This document shows positions 47,571-58,925 of a stretch of DNA of 64,000 nt, piece after piece (the stretch's first letter is position 1; every line of letters starts with the position of its first letter). The translations under genes were made by a program, and so were the position numbers. The stretch comes from Casuarina equisetifolia. Taxonomy: Eukaryota; Streptophyta; Magnoliopsida; Fagales; Casuarinaceae. The DNA lies in NCBI GenBank assembly GCA_028551475.1, contig CM052362.1:10167354-10231353 (forward strand). The letters run 5' to 3'. A model generated the notes under the pieces. That model saw nothing but the letters and a program-made list of their open reading frames with translations, was not told the DNA's origin and did no database searches.

Positions 47571-48155
47571 TGTCAGAATGTCATGTTATCGTACAAAAAG
47601 CAAAAGTAGAAAAGCACGACAATGTCCAAAAGCAAGGAGAATTGGGAAGAAGGTGGGTGCTTGTTCCACACACGCCACATCACCAAAGCAAGAAAATAGC
47701 ATTTTAAAGCCATGCCTGTGTATTCATGCGCATCATCTTCTACCTCACTCCACACAATAGCCTAACTTCTCAAACCTCTAGGAGTTTTACAAAACGTCTA
47801 AGGATGAAATAAGAAGCATTTAACTCAAAAAAGAACGGTCATTTCATTATTATGGAAGAAAAAAGAATCATCAATCCTAATGATGAAATTTTCAGCTTAA
47901 AATACAAAAGGTTTTAGGGTTTTTCATGGCAACTTTTTTTGGAATCTATTTGATATTTATTCTTCATCAATATGAGATGTTTCACATTTAATTTCCAACC
48001 AATATAAAAAGGCAATCAGATTGTATACAAATATCATCAAGAAATACAAATTACTTCTCTCTTTATTTTTCTTATTGTTGTTAGTATTTACTTTAGTTTT
48101 ATTGTTATTTTTATATGGATTTCTACAATATTTTGTAGTAATTCTGATTCTAACT
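47571..48155 (+). repeat. Copia element 3, 3' LTR
   Basis: Begins TGTCAGAATGTCA and ends CTAACT; aligns with 45351-45927 over its whole length with many substitutions and small indels. Confidence 0.85.
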
Positions 48156-48169
48156 ATCAACATACTCCC

Positions 48170-48475
48170 CATCCATCCTAATCATACCTAGCAAGCTTCT
48201 AAACTTCTAAAATTCTTCAACCCTATGAGGGTTTGTGAACAAATATGCTAGTTGCTCCCCACTTATACAGAAAGCTAATTTAATTGCTCCTTTCATGATC
48301 TATTCTCTAATGAAATGATACCTCCAATATGCTTGCTTTTTCCATAACTAATGAGATTTTTGGCTGAGGCAAGAGCTAGCTTATTATTAAAATATACCTA
48401 GTTGCCCCATTTTGTTTGAAATTCAGCTCCTCCAACAAGTTTCGTAACCATATAGCTTGACAAGGTGGACTTCAA
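48170..48475 (-). pseudogene. Copia RNase H fragment on the minus strand
   Basis: Read from 48475 down: CQAIWLRNLLEELNFKQNGA, ALASAKNLISYGKSKHI, RYHFIRE, a stop, then KGAIKLAFCISGEQLAYLFT and FRSLLGMI. These are consecutive RNase H motifs of a copia element, ending at a GGGGAG purine run. Opposite in strand to element 3, which it abuts, so it belongs to a different insertion. Confidence 0.75.
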
Positions 48476-48554
48476 TGTGTTACGCTCACTTGGTTGGACC
48501 TCATTTTCTCTATAAATAAGTTATGCCAACACATGGTAGCTCCCACAGTTCACG

Positions 48555-48662
48555 ACTCCCATGAACTCAAGCACATCATCGAATATCTCCACGGCACAAT
48601 CAGATATGGTCTTCAAATCCACCATAAGAGCACAACCAATGTTTACAATGAGCGAGATTAGA
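48555..48662 (+). pseudogene. Copia RT/RNase H junction fragment
   Basis: One frame reads ELKHIIEYLHGTIRYGLQIH and then KSTTNVY, the region between RT and RNase H. Only about 100 bp remains. Confidence 0.6.
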
Positions 48663-48692
48663 TGTAAACGTCAAGCATTACCATGCAAGACA

Positions 48693-48726
48693 ACTAATCT
48701 AACGTAATGCATGACGTTAGATTAGT
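48693..48726. repeat. Perfect 13-bp inverted repeat
   Basis: ACTAATCTAACGT at 48693-48705 and its exact complement at 48714-48726, with an 8-base loop AATGCATG. Confidence 0.9.
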
Positions 48727-48753
48727 TTCAAGAATTTGTCATGTCTCGCTTGC

Positions 48754-48756
<3 letters not shown>

Positions 48757-48833
<77 letters not shown>
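48757..48833. repeat. (TC)n microsatellite
   Basis: An uninterrupted TC run of about 77 bases. Confidence 0.97.
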
Positions 48834-48837
<4 letters not shown>

Positions 48838-48965
48838 AACCAATCGTAAAACCTTCCTTGTTTTTGGTTTACGATGATTTAAATTAGCTTTTTACCTGTA
48901 CTTAATGCTAAAATGAATTAACTAATACTACCACACCAGTTTCTGAAAATTTTGCATGTCTATCT

Positions 48966-49390
48966 TGTTAGAATTAGTGGAATAATAAAATTAAAGAGCA
49001 TAATTATAATATCCTAATACAATTAGTGGCATCTATTGTAATTGTAGAAACTAGAATTTTTTTCTATAAATAGAAAAGAATATAGAGAATCCTGGTGAAC
49101 AAGCCATTTCCAATAAAAGAGCCCTCTTATGGGCTAATTAGTTATTTGAGAGAATGCCTCTTATGATTCTAGATGATGAGAGAGTTCCATTAGATGTTAC
49201 TAGTTTTGTGAAAGATAAAGCAAAAAAAAAAAAATTATGAGAAGAGGCAACAAGAGATTTATTACAATGTATTGGCCCAAAACCTCTTTAAATCTGTTGT
49301 GTTTTGAAGTGTGTTTTCTTATGATTCTATACTTAAACTGTATGTGGGTGATGTGATTTGATGAATTTTCGTAGTAAATGGTATCGAAGT
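48966..49390 (+). mobile_element. Probable copia LTR with primer site, internal region decayed
   Basis: TGTTAGAATTAGTGG is a common copia LTR start. A CTATAAATAG box lies at about 49063, and TGGTATCGAAG, a primer-site-like string, at 49379-49389, followed by an ATG with a short gag-like run. No second LTR is seen, and the LTR end cannot be placed exactly. Confidence 0.45.
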
Positions 49391-52300
49391 GGTTTATCAT
49401 GAACAAAGATGATGAATTGAAATTATGGATTCATACATATACAAATTGAAGAAGCAAATTAATATGTTTTGTGATGAGATTTTCTCTTTTCTTAAATCCA
49501 ATATGATTTTAGATAATATTGCTGAAGATTAACTGGAATAATTGTTGAAATATTGGATTGGGGTATGCAAAGTGTAGATCTACATTTCTTTGCTCAATCT
49601 AAGCATTTATGAGCCAAATCAAAAGTTTTGCTAAAGAACATGATGTGCTTTGGAGATGGTCATTATATTTTGAAGTTATTGGATTGAAGATCAAACATGT
49701 CAAATTGATTGTAATTAATGTGTAAATCATTTGGCTCAAGTTATGACATTAGATAAGGGCTCTTCATGGATAGGTTTTAGAGAGAAACCTTAATTGCTGA
49801 GAAAGTCCTATAAGTCTTACTTCTAATGAAGGCCTTGTGATGGAAGAGATGCTTGATTGTGAGAAGCCTATGATGATGTGCAAATACTTAGAAAGAGACA
49901 TGGCAAAGACAGGTGTAACCTAGAGGCTTTAACAAAGGTGAGTCAAGATGATGAGCAACACAAATTGTCTTCTGGGATGTAATCAAGATAATAAGGACTT
50001 GGTGGGAGATTTTGCAAAAAAAATATCTCAAGTTCAAATCATCTTAGCTACATTGTGACTGATTTAAGTGTTCCTTAGAGTGGATCCTAACCCCCTAATT
50101 TAAATCATTAGGTAAAGCTTGGTAAGGTTTTTAGGTCATTAAAAAATAAATGAATAAAGGAGCACACCATAAGGAGTTACCTATAGCAACCTGCATGCGT
50201 AAATATCTTCGTTTTTGGTTGGGGATAAACATCCTTGACAATATGATACTAGACTTTGGCCTACAACAATGTATGGTCACTTTTTTTTTCTTAATTAATA
50301 ATAGGGAATAGGGGTGGAGTATGAGAGATAATGAGTTGTTACGGTTTGAGGTAACAGACTAAATTCTTTTTGGTTTTTTTAATTAAGTAGAAGGAATGCT
50401 TTAGGTATAGGGTGCTTCAAACCTTCACAATTTAGGTGCTTTCTATTCATTTAAGATTGTGGATCAAATTCTGACTCTGAATTGAGCTATTACTTACTAT
50501 CTTTTATTCCTCTGAGCTTTTCTATATTTGCTTCTTTCAGTTTATGTTTGAATTTAGAGAACAATTTCATGTTACAAGTTCTCTTTGCTTTACCATATTC
50601 AAGATTTTTTTTCCCCCTCACGGTTATTAAAAAGAAAAAGAAAAAGAAAAAGATGGATAATGGATTCTGAATGGGTTTTCCTCTTCCTGAATTGGGTACT
50701 TGAATTTAACTGAACGGCCATTGTCAGCCTCCTTTTCTAGTCAATTCTATTGAAAGATTATCAATGTCAAGGACATGTATACAAACCCTGAATTTTCAAA
50801 CAATCCTTAGAAAACCATGAAGTGCCCCCATATTGACAGGTAAATATCTATAATTTGACATGACATTCAGGCATAATCCAAGGATAAGTCATGCAAATTT
50901 TTGTATCTCGAAGATGGAATTTCGTCTTCCTCATGCAAAGACCCGGAAATCGTTTCTGATATCTGATGGTCAAAAAAGAAGACTAGAAAGGCCAAAGGCA
51001 GGACCAAGCAAAACCCATCCATGACCACTACATGTGCGGGCCACTTGCAATGCAAGTCCCGCGCGCTTCAGAAAGAAAGGTGAAAGAGCACTGCAAAGGA
51101 GCTTGAAGCATGTAAACAAAATAAGAAACAACACGAATGCCGAAGGATGCTGACGTGAGCCACTAGCTTTCTTTAACCGATGCCGTACTACTTTTCACTA
51201 AAACATGCACTTTGGCCTGTAGTGTGTTCCAGCTCAGGCATCCATCTTTCTCACCCTCAGTGCTCTAAAGTTCGCCAAGGCCGTATGTTACGGAGACCAG
51301 AGACCGTGGGGGTAACATGCAAGACATCAGATACTGGGAAAGAAGACACATTGAATCATTCAACAAGAAAAGATAGTACATGTTAAAGTCTCCACCTTTG
51401 CATTAGAAAGTTTGATATCGGGGCACAAGCATCAAATGATCCATAAAACGGGGTCCTCGTATCCAGGACTTTCTATTAGTTAAATAATGGTCTTTAGATG
51501 TTATTTACATATTTATCATTTTTTTTTTTGAAATTTTAACTTTTTTATTATTAATTTTTTAAAAATAAAATCAGATTTCTAATAATGATATAAAAAAGTA
51601 TAAGTTTAAGCGTGATACCTTGTTACAAATTAAGTTTTCTCTTATTATGCGTAAATTTACTCATGCTTAGAAAAAAAAATTTATTAATAATCTTGTTTTA
51701 TTTATTTATTAAATGCATTATTTTTTAATGACTGATTTAACAAGAAAATTGAGACTCTATCTTCTTTCTCCTTCATCTTTCACAGGGCTTGCTCAGGCGC
51801 CAAACGTGTGCCTATCCGTTGGCTTTCCTTAACCTGCCTCTCCACATTGGCTTCTCTGGTACATCCATTTACACCAGCCTTTCGGGGGTTCTCTAAGCAT
51901 TTGCAGGAACAAAACAAGATCCAATGTTCCCCTAATTGAGGCCAAAGGGAGTCGGACCCAGTTGTTTTGGATTAGTCGTGGTTCTTCGTGAAAAGGTTTC
52001 TGCTTTGATTTTCTTTTCCAATCGTGCCATGGATGTAATCATGCAATGCAAAGATGGTACTGAGATACGTCCCCATCACGTGGAACAGAATTAAAAGGAA
52101 GCACATCACGTATAAATGCGCCAGACCCTGCGCCAAAAGGCATGTCAAGTGAAATCTGTAACAATGCAAAAGGTTTGGATTCGGATCTTTTTCAGGGAGG
52201 TCAGTCCATCAAATGCCCAATTATTGGAAATGTGCCATGATTTCAAAAATCTGTCCTTCAGACCCCTGGAGGTTAGCAGTTGGCACATGTCATGTACATT

Positions 52301-52400
52301 GTTGTTGAGTACCATCATTGTTGGTTTTTCACGCTCTAACGTTTCTTGTACCCTACCATCATTCTTACTCCATTTCTTCCAAAGTATTCTACTTGCAGAA
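49391..52400. other. Long stretch without a recognised gene
   Basis: 49391-50060 may be eroded retrotransposon interior, but no domain can be read. Small open frames at 50867-51055 (minus) and 51180-51386 (plus) show no known motif. Confidence 0.4.
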
Positions 52401-52794
52401 GCTTGATTAAAATTGCATAAAACTCAAAACATTCAGGTCATAGATTCTTAAACCCTGTCAGCAGAAAGAGAGGTACAACCTGGGAATTCGCAAGTGATTT
52501 CACAAAGGCTATGAGGCGATCGGTGTATGTGGTGCCTATGATTGTCTGACTACGATAGGCCCCAGATGTAATTGGAACAAGCCGAAGAAGCAACTACGCT
52601 GTTTACAGGGTTCTTTATACGACACAGATTGCGTGAGATCCGCTGCGATGGGAAAAAAGGACTGCCATATACAGATATAAACAGAGTTCTGCACCCTCTC
52701 AGATTCACCATTTAGCTTACTTCTTCGGCGCAAAGCCTACCGGAAGAGTAAGAGACAAAAAGAACAAAGAAACTTCTGGTGCTTTCAGGTGAAT
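52401..52794 (+). promoter_or_regulatory. Upstream region and 5' UTR of peptide copy 3
   Basis: A possible TATA box, GATATAAAC, lies at about 52673. GCCTACCGGAAGAGTAAGAG, AGAACAAAGAAACTTCT and GCTTTCAGGTGAAT before the start codon are the leader shared with copies 1 and 2. Confidence 0.5.
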
Positions 52795-53048
52795 ATGGGT
52801 CTTTCATGCACAGTTGTTCTCTCACTCTTTTCAGCCTACCTTTTGCTCCTGGCCATTATTTTGGCTTCTGCACAATTTGGAGCCTCCAGGCCCGTACCGA
52901 GTAACGAAGGTCTTCTGTTCCCCCATCTGGTCCCGATTCATGCACTTACATCCCTGCGAGGAGTCCAAGCAAGAGAACATCGAATGTGATGAAGCAAGCT
53001 CCAGAAGCCGTGCACGCACCCCCTCCATGTCCTGCCACCAAACACTAG
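52795..53048 (+). pseudogene. Small secreted peptide precursor, copy 3, frameshifted
   Basis: It starts MGLSCTVV and keeps the signal peptide (LLLLAIILASA) and QFGASRPVPSNEGLL. Read straight, the frame leaves the family at about 52927 and stops at 52989 without any cysteine motif. In another frame from about 52925 the family C-terminus is complete: GPDSCTYIPARSPSKRTSN, KQAPEAVHA and PPPCPATKH, with TAG at 53046-53048. A small indel between the two halves therefore disables it, unless the assembly has an error there. Confidence 0.72.
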
Positions 53049-53220
53049 AACTTTCAACGGCATCAAATGATCTACTCCAGCGTTCATTTTTATTACTTGT
53101 AAGCTACTTAGCTTTTTATCTGTTTGATCTCGTACTCTTGCTTTAGGCTCTCCCGCTGGTCCTTAAAAGGCAACCGTGATTTCCGTGATTAGAAATTCAT
53201 TTCATGTTGATCGCTTTAAC

Positions 53221-53382
53221 ACCCTTCCTCCATTCTACGATGATGCCCTGCGGGACTCCACTCCAAATGCCTCTGCGACTTCGCTGCGATTCTCCTCGGG
53301 CTTCACGTCCACGCTGTTGGCACTGAAAATTTGATGCGGCGGGGTGTAGTATGAGCTCGGAGGACAGGTACGACGTACAAAA
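53221..53382 (+). pseudogene. Short F-box/kelch fragment after peptide copy 3
   Basis: CTCTGCGACTTCGCTGCGAT, then GCTTCACGTCCACGCTGTTG, then GCTCGGAGGACAGGTACGAC align with 41690-42025 of the kelch pseudogene, with an internal deletion. Homology ends at GACGTACA, where the kelch ERYDVQ motif lies. Confidence 0.7.
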
Positions 53383-53828
53383 ATGAAAATCATATTCAAG
53401 ATAAATATGTGAAGAAAGAAAGAGAAAAAAAGAAAAAAGAAAAAGAAAAAAAGGTAGGAGATAAGGCAAGTGCAGATTTGACTTCAAATACCATAGGAGA
53501 TGCAGGCACTTTTTGAAAAACATGATTTCCTCGGTGAGAGGATTCTCCAACTTCAAATATTCATGGAACATTGCATGATAGACATGATTCTTGAAGAGCA
53601 GACTGATGGCCTTCCTCTTGCTCTGCATGGAAAGACTGAAGCCAAGGTCCTGGCGTGAATATACTTATAAACAAAAAAAAAAAAAAAAAGATTATTGGAA
53701 CATAGCATGATAATCACCCCATGGGAGGTACTAAGGAATCATCTCATCTTAGAAATACCATTATCATTAACACACAATACCCCAATAGTTGTATCAATCA
53801 TGATGTTCAAGCCGGTAATTAACTTAAA
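53383..53828. other. Spacer, nothing recognised
   Basis: Contains A/G-rich and poly(A) runs. A minus-strand open frame at 53197-53628 has no recognisable domain. Confidence 0.45.
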
Positions 53829-53905
53829 AGGAATCCCTAGCTTAGTAGTATTCTCTAAACCAAATCCGGCAGTCCAATAGTTGTGAGTTCAAGTCCCCTT
53901 TTCTC
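53829..53905 (+). repeat. tRNA-related (SINE-like) sequence
   Basis: TAGCTTAGTAG at 53838 resembles a polymerase III A box and GAGTTCAAGTCC at 53885 a B box, about 47 bases apart. The order matches the tRNA-derived head of plant SINEs. No clear tail, cloverleaf or target duplication is seen, so it is not a working tRNA gene. Confidence 0.4.
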
Positions 53906-54209
53906 TCCAGGTGTTTCACAAAATCAAAGGGCTTTGAAGAATATCACTTTCACAAACTAAAGGAAATCAGCACAAACACCAAACTAGAGAAAGAATCAAG
54001 AAGTAAAATTATCAAATAAAGAAGAGAGAAATTTTTCCATGAGTCAGTTGGCTCATTTTTCCTCAAAGTTTTGAGCTGCGTTTTGGACTGTCTTTGGACT
54101 ATCTTCTACATTAATTTGGTTAGAAATGGTACCTGTGAGCTTTAACTCTGCTTTTCAAAGTTTGATCTTAAGCAGTTGTAATATATATAAATTTCGATCG
54201 AAGCCTCAG

Positions 54210-54323
54210 ACTGTTGTCGTTGGTTCTCACATTTGGTTTGAAGATCAAGAATTAGTTTGGATTGATGGACAAGTGATTAATATTAGAGAGGAAGCTGAGA
54301 TTCAAATTAGTAATGGAAGAACG
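54210..54323 (+). pseudogene. Orphan myosin XI-type N-terminal exon
   Basis: Reads TVVVGSHIWFEDQELVWIDG, then a short linker, then QISNGRT. Plant class XI myosins begin with this SH3-like fold (VGSHVWVEDP.LAWIDGEV ... TTNGKT) in exon 2. The segment is bordered by a CAG acceptor at 54207-54209 and a GT donor at 54324-54325, where the family has its exon boundaries. No motor-domain exon follows in the window, so I read it as a captured or left-behind fragment. Confidence 0.7.
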
Positions 54324-54587
54324 GTGGGTTGCCTCATAAGCCGTCAAATAATCTTCCTTCCTGTCCAATAGGTCCTTGAATCTCATGCCGTTCTAGTGCA
54401 GTTGTCATCGAATAGAATTATCCTCTAATCTGTATTTTGTTGCAGCCTTCAAGAATTTTTGGAGATTTGAACTTCCTCTGAATTTTGACTTCAGTTATTC
54501 TGTTTTTATTTCTTTAGACTAGCCATTTCCATACTAAATTATTTAGTAATTTTTTTAAAAAAATAAAAAATAAAAATAAAAAAAGAC

Positions 54588-54650
54588 AAGGCTAAAAGGT
54601 AAAGGTGAAACATGGAGAAGCTTCTTCCCACATTTGTCGAAAATCAGCTG
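54588..54650 (+). repeat. Partial copy of the peptide-gene upstream repeat
   Basis: AAAGGTGAAACATGGAGAAGCTTCTTCCCAC corresponds in pieces to 25540-25565 and 33680-33705. No peptide gene is found downstream. Confidence 0.5.
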
Positions 54651-54687
54651 TTGGACGGTTTATGAGGACCGAAGTGCAATATTACTG

Positions 54688-55300
54688 GCCTCCTCTTTTC
54701 ATAAAAACTAGTTTATAAGAAAATTTTACCTTAGACCTATAAATTCAATATTCTTTTCATCACACATGAGGCCCTTTTTTTTTCTAAGTTAAACCTGACC
54801 TAGCTTCCACATACTAGGCCTTGACTCATTTTCATTGGGTTCAATCTGACTTGACCCAGACTCTACATACATTGGGCCCTGACTCATTTTTACCATGTTT
54901 TTTATAAGCTTCAATACCAATTATTTATTAGGCCTCCTCCTTCTCTAAAAGCTAGTTTATAAATAAGATTTGCCCTCACACACCTATAAACTTAATATTT
55001 TCTTCTTCTTTACTTGAAGTGGAATTCTTTTCAACAATCTCTTTCATCACACATCCATTTTTTGTTTTCGGCTAAGTTCAAACCAATTCAGCCTCGACAC
55101 ATTAAGCCTTGACCCATTTTCATTGGGTTCAATATGACCTAACTTAACCTCTACACACATTAGGCCCTGGCCCATTTTTAGCCTATTTCCTTCGGGTTTA
55201 GATATCAGCTATAATCTTATTGTGCCTCATCCCTCCCTAAAGTTAGCTTATAAATTAGATTATCTTCACACTTATAAACATAATATCTTCTTCTTCTTAT
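54688..55300. repeat. Tandem repeat, about 245-290 bp unit, 2.3 copies
   Basis: Units start near 54688, 54933 and 55224 with GCCTC.TC....CTAAAA.CTAGTTTATAA, continue CCTATAAA.TTAATATT, CATCACACAT, and end TTTTCATTGGGTTCAAT and CATTAGGCCCTG.CCCATTTT. The third unit is partial. Confidence 0.8.
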
Positions 55301-55389
55301 AAACATAATATTTTCTTTTTCTTCTCAGCACAAAGATACCTTTACCTTCTCACCATTGGAGATATGTGGATGAATATGGAAACAAGTAC

Positions 55390-57430
55390 TAGCTTGGCTA
55401 TCTTGCCTATCCTACTGAACAAGCAAATGAAAGTCAAAAAGAAATATACAGAGTATCTTCAACACTTTCCTATGCAATGGGAGAAGGATGACATACTAGA
55501 GATTTGCTAATTTTGAGAAATTTTGGATGATGATAGAAAATTTTGAAGAGAATAGATCATATTTTTGAAACAAGAACCTTTTCCTGGGCAGTTCTGTCCT
55601 CTTCTGTCTATCTTCCTAATCTTACATAATGCTTGTCAAGCCACTGCTATTTTTGCCATCTCTTCCTCTCCTCTCGACAACGACTATCACCTACCCTCAC
55701 CCATTCCTCTAGCATGCTACATTAAGTTGGAAGACTCGGCTGATTACATAAGCGGAAGTTTATGGGAACTGCCCTAATGCCATTTCAACTTTCTAGCTAC
55801 AGTTACAGAATAAATGAATACAATATTATCTGACATGTATACAAAACGCACCAATGAAATGCAATAAAATAAAGGGAAATGATACAAACAGGATACGGTG
55901 GAATGTAGATAGAAATAAAACTTCATATCAAGATTTAATTACCTTTAAAAAAAGTTGTGTTTGTATTCAAATAAAGGCAGTGATTGAGGCAAAGAAAGTG
56001 AATAAAGAGACGGAAGTATATATTTTCTAAAAAAATCTAAAATACGAAATATTTTGTTTTTTTAATTTAAAAAAGCATAGTAGAATGATCAATTTGAATT
56101 ATTAAAAAGATATTTTGTAAAAACTTAACAATATAGTTTCTTTGTTGAAGATTAATGGATCCTAGATTGTTACTTGTTTTAGATAAATAAAATACTTCCT
56201 ACCATCACGTGACGAGTAGCAAGTTAGCGTCATGTTTTGTGATGGTGTGCTTGCCTCTTGTCCATCATCAATATCAAATTGCAATGGGGATTTTCACTAT
56301 CATCAACAAGAGTAATTGAAAAACTAGTCATGAGGATAATTGTCACTATAAAAGCTACTTAATGGGAATGAGAAAAGTTAAATTAGATAGCCCATAATTA
56401 TTAATCTCTATTCCATACTATAACTATCCATATTATAACTATCTATTAATCTCTATTCCATATTATAACAGTTAAATTGAATTTTAAAGCTAAAGTTAAA
56501 TTCATTATAACAATCTATAGTTTGCTTTATGGAGCTCTTTAGCTTTTCTTTTTGATATCGTTTAATTTTTTTGCTTTAGATAAACATATATTTTCCAACA
56601 TAATTAGAATACGATTTTAATTTACTTAAGTCGCTGTGATGAATTTTAAGTTGACTTGCATGTATGATTTACTAATTTGTCTAGCCTGTAGCTCTTGATT
56701 TGCTTCCTTGGTTGTCTTTAAAAATAATGGCTTCAAACTCTATAAATGTGATTTCTTTCTTATGATATCTACGTTTGTGAGATTTTTTTCATGGATTTTC
56801 ACTATCTATTTCACTCTCTTCTAATGAATAAATTAATGGCTGAAAATTTTTTAAAATATGGAAGAGAAGGGAAATGAGTATGAACTAAGATCAAATTGAC
56901 CAATAACAAGTTAACATTTAAAATATAATGTGTTAGATAGCACTGCAGACAAAATAGCAACAGAAAATAACAATCAATTTCTACTTGTTTTCTACGCCAT
57001 AAGTTTTTTTAATCATTAAAAACTTGGTTTTCCCCTTGATCTATGAAGAAAGACAACATAGAACATTAAGCAACCTAGGAATTTTTCTGTATCAGTGGAA
57101 AATGGAATTTATTGAAAATATTTTGACCTCTTAGATTGATGGTCTAATTAGACTGACTAACGTGTGTGTATATAGGCTAGAAGTTGGCATTGATGTCTTA
57201 AATGGAAGCTTTGATGAAATATTTGCTCTCAACCTATAGGGTTACCTTTATTAGCCAATAATTACAATGTTTTATTTGGAAGTTTGAAGTACAAGTTAAC
57301 TGCAATAATGATTTAAAAAGTGCATGACTATATCTTATGTTTCATCTTTAATCTTATCATGACATTTCAGCTCATACCACAAATGATACAAGCCACCAAA
57401 AAGTAGACATAAAAAAAGAAAAAAATTGCT
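55390..57430. other. Long AT-rich stretch, nothing recognised
   Basis: No domain, transposon end or RNA gene seen; the open frame at 55565-55777 lacks any motif. TATTATAACTATCTATTAATC-type short direct repeats occur near 56395-56470. Confidence 0.45.
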
Positions 57431-57589
57431 TAGATATTTATACAAATGCATAGGTATTTAACTAAATATGTCTATATATAGAAGTTTTGATCATAATGAA
57501 TATACATTGAACTAAATTAGACTCAGTAATATCCTCCTTCCACACCTACCCATATACATAAAATGCCAATTGATTGACCTTATTTTTCT

Positions 57590-58215
57590 CAAAGAACACA
57601 TTTTGAATGACCAATAAAGTCAAAAAGTTTACAATACTAAAACCAACATTTTCTACCTGATTTTTCTTCACAAACTTGACAATAACTTTCTTTAAGGCTG
57701 TCTTCGAGATTGTTAGTAAGCTTTAGGAGATGTTTGTCACAATTATGTGTTGCTACAAGAGGAAGAGTAGCACACTTGATGCCCATCCAAAAGTCGCACA
57801 TCTTACACTTAAATCTACTAACATACCGTGGATATTCACCACAAGCACTGCATTCTGGTTCCCAAAGATTGCCTTGGAAAAGGCAGTGTTTGTGAAGGTT
57901 ATGTTGAAAGGCCTCCATAATTAAAGCACATTGAATGTCGAGTTGACAATAGAAGTTGTTGTCACATTTGTAGAAGAAGCCATTCCAACTGCTATCACAC
58001 TCCCAACAAATGAAGGGATTGGAAGGTGTACGCAGTTTGAGCCATTGTCTATGAGATACTGGCCGATTTATCTCCTGTGGCATTTTGGGCACATTTTATG
58101 TGGAGAAAGAAGTGGCATTCGTCATAACCGTAAAATTGGGGCAGCAAAATAGGTTGAATTCATCCTGCACAATAAGTGTTTCTCCATGACGATTAATTCA
58201 TCTTGATGAAAACTG
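57590..58215 (-). pseudogene. Truncated DC1-domain protein pseudogene
   Basis: Matches only the last third of the intact gene at 61053-62675. The open core 57637-58092 carries FICWECDSSWNGFFYKCD, CSACGEYPRYVSRFKCKMCD and YCQVCEEKSGRKCW. A TAG then replaces the next family codon; beyond it the DFIGHSKCVL tail is still readable. Upstream, CAG, a stop, IQPI and FLHIKCAQ are in another frame, and HQDELIVMEK in a further one, so there are at least two frameshifts and two stops. The first five or so DC1 units are absent. Confidence 0.88.
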
Positions 58216-58609
58216 GAAAGTGGCTTCTTCTCATATTGTTCTCTTCTTCTACCAAGAGAGGAAGATAGCTAGCAGAATCACCAGTTTCACTCTGCTTCTC
58301 GGCAAAACAGTCGCACCACAACTGAGCAATGATGTTATCAAAGAAAGAATGAACAAGAGAAGAAGTAATAAAGAGAAGTATGTCTTACCAGTTATAAAAT
58401 GTATAAGAGATACAAAGTGGTTGTAACTCCAACCAGCAGCAAGGATGGTTTATGAAGGATGATATTTCTTGGTTGATGGATGAAGGAAAAAACTCTAGCA
58501 ACAACTGATTATATAATGAAAGTTTTTCCATTTTTTTAAAGAACATTCTTTTCCCATTTTGCATATTTGCTTTGCTCTTTTACTTTATCTTATGTCTCCT
58601 TTAGACTTC

Positions 58610-58925
58610 TCCCTAGATTTGGCTTGTTGGCCAAACAACCCACGAAAGGTGTTCTCGTAGAACTGGTCAATGGATCCTGCTTTGCCGTCTAACCATGAAT
58701 GAGAATATTGTTTCTATGGGTTACGATTTTTTGTTGAAACTACAAGGCAGGGAGGACAATCCACTTCTTTATGGATCCCAGGAGACCTTATTGGTTTCCG
58801 GAAGGCAATGGACAAGAAGGAATCTGCTTTTAGAAGTCTAAAAGACCACGCAGCACATTTAAGAAAGCCAAAGCAAGAGAGACATACTTGACACATAGCA
58901 ACTTCACCAATTTCCAAGTTTTAGA
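58610..58925 (-). repeat. Upstream repeat shared by both DC1 loci and the ERGIC3 promoter
   Basis: On the minus strand AAAGCAGATTCCTTCTTGTC, GAAGTGGATTGTCCTCC and ATTGACCAGTTCTACGAGAA. The same order occurs at 63440-63780, and the latter two also at 14940-15135. Confidence 0.65.

Larger units (their letters stand above)
45351..48155 (+). mobile_element. Internally deleted copia element 3
   Basis: LTR-like direct repeats of about 580 bp (45351-45927 and 47571-48155) begin TGTYAGAATGTCA. A primer site directly follows the first and a G-rich polypurine tract precedes the second. Only 1.6 kb lies between: a short gag start, then RT and RNase H. Most of gag, protease and integrase are missing. 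LTRs differ at many sites, so it is older than elements 1 and 2. The target duplication is unclear (ACTAA versus ATCAA). Confidence 0.88.

Noticed and set aside
50867-51386. Small open frames at 50867-51055 and 51180-51386
   Set aside because: No motif, no paralog, no splice context that I can support.
53197-53628. 143-codon minus-strand frame
   Set aside because: It runs across the kelch fragment on the opposite strand and an A/G-rich tract; no domain.
57710-58152. Plus-strand open frames over the DC1 pseudogene
   Set aside because: Shadows of minus-strand cysteine-rich coding sequence.
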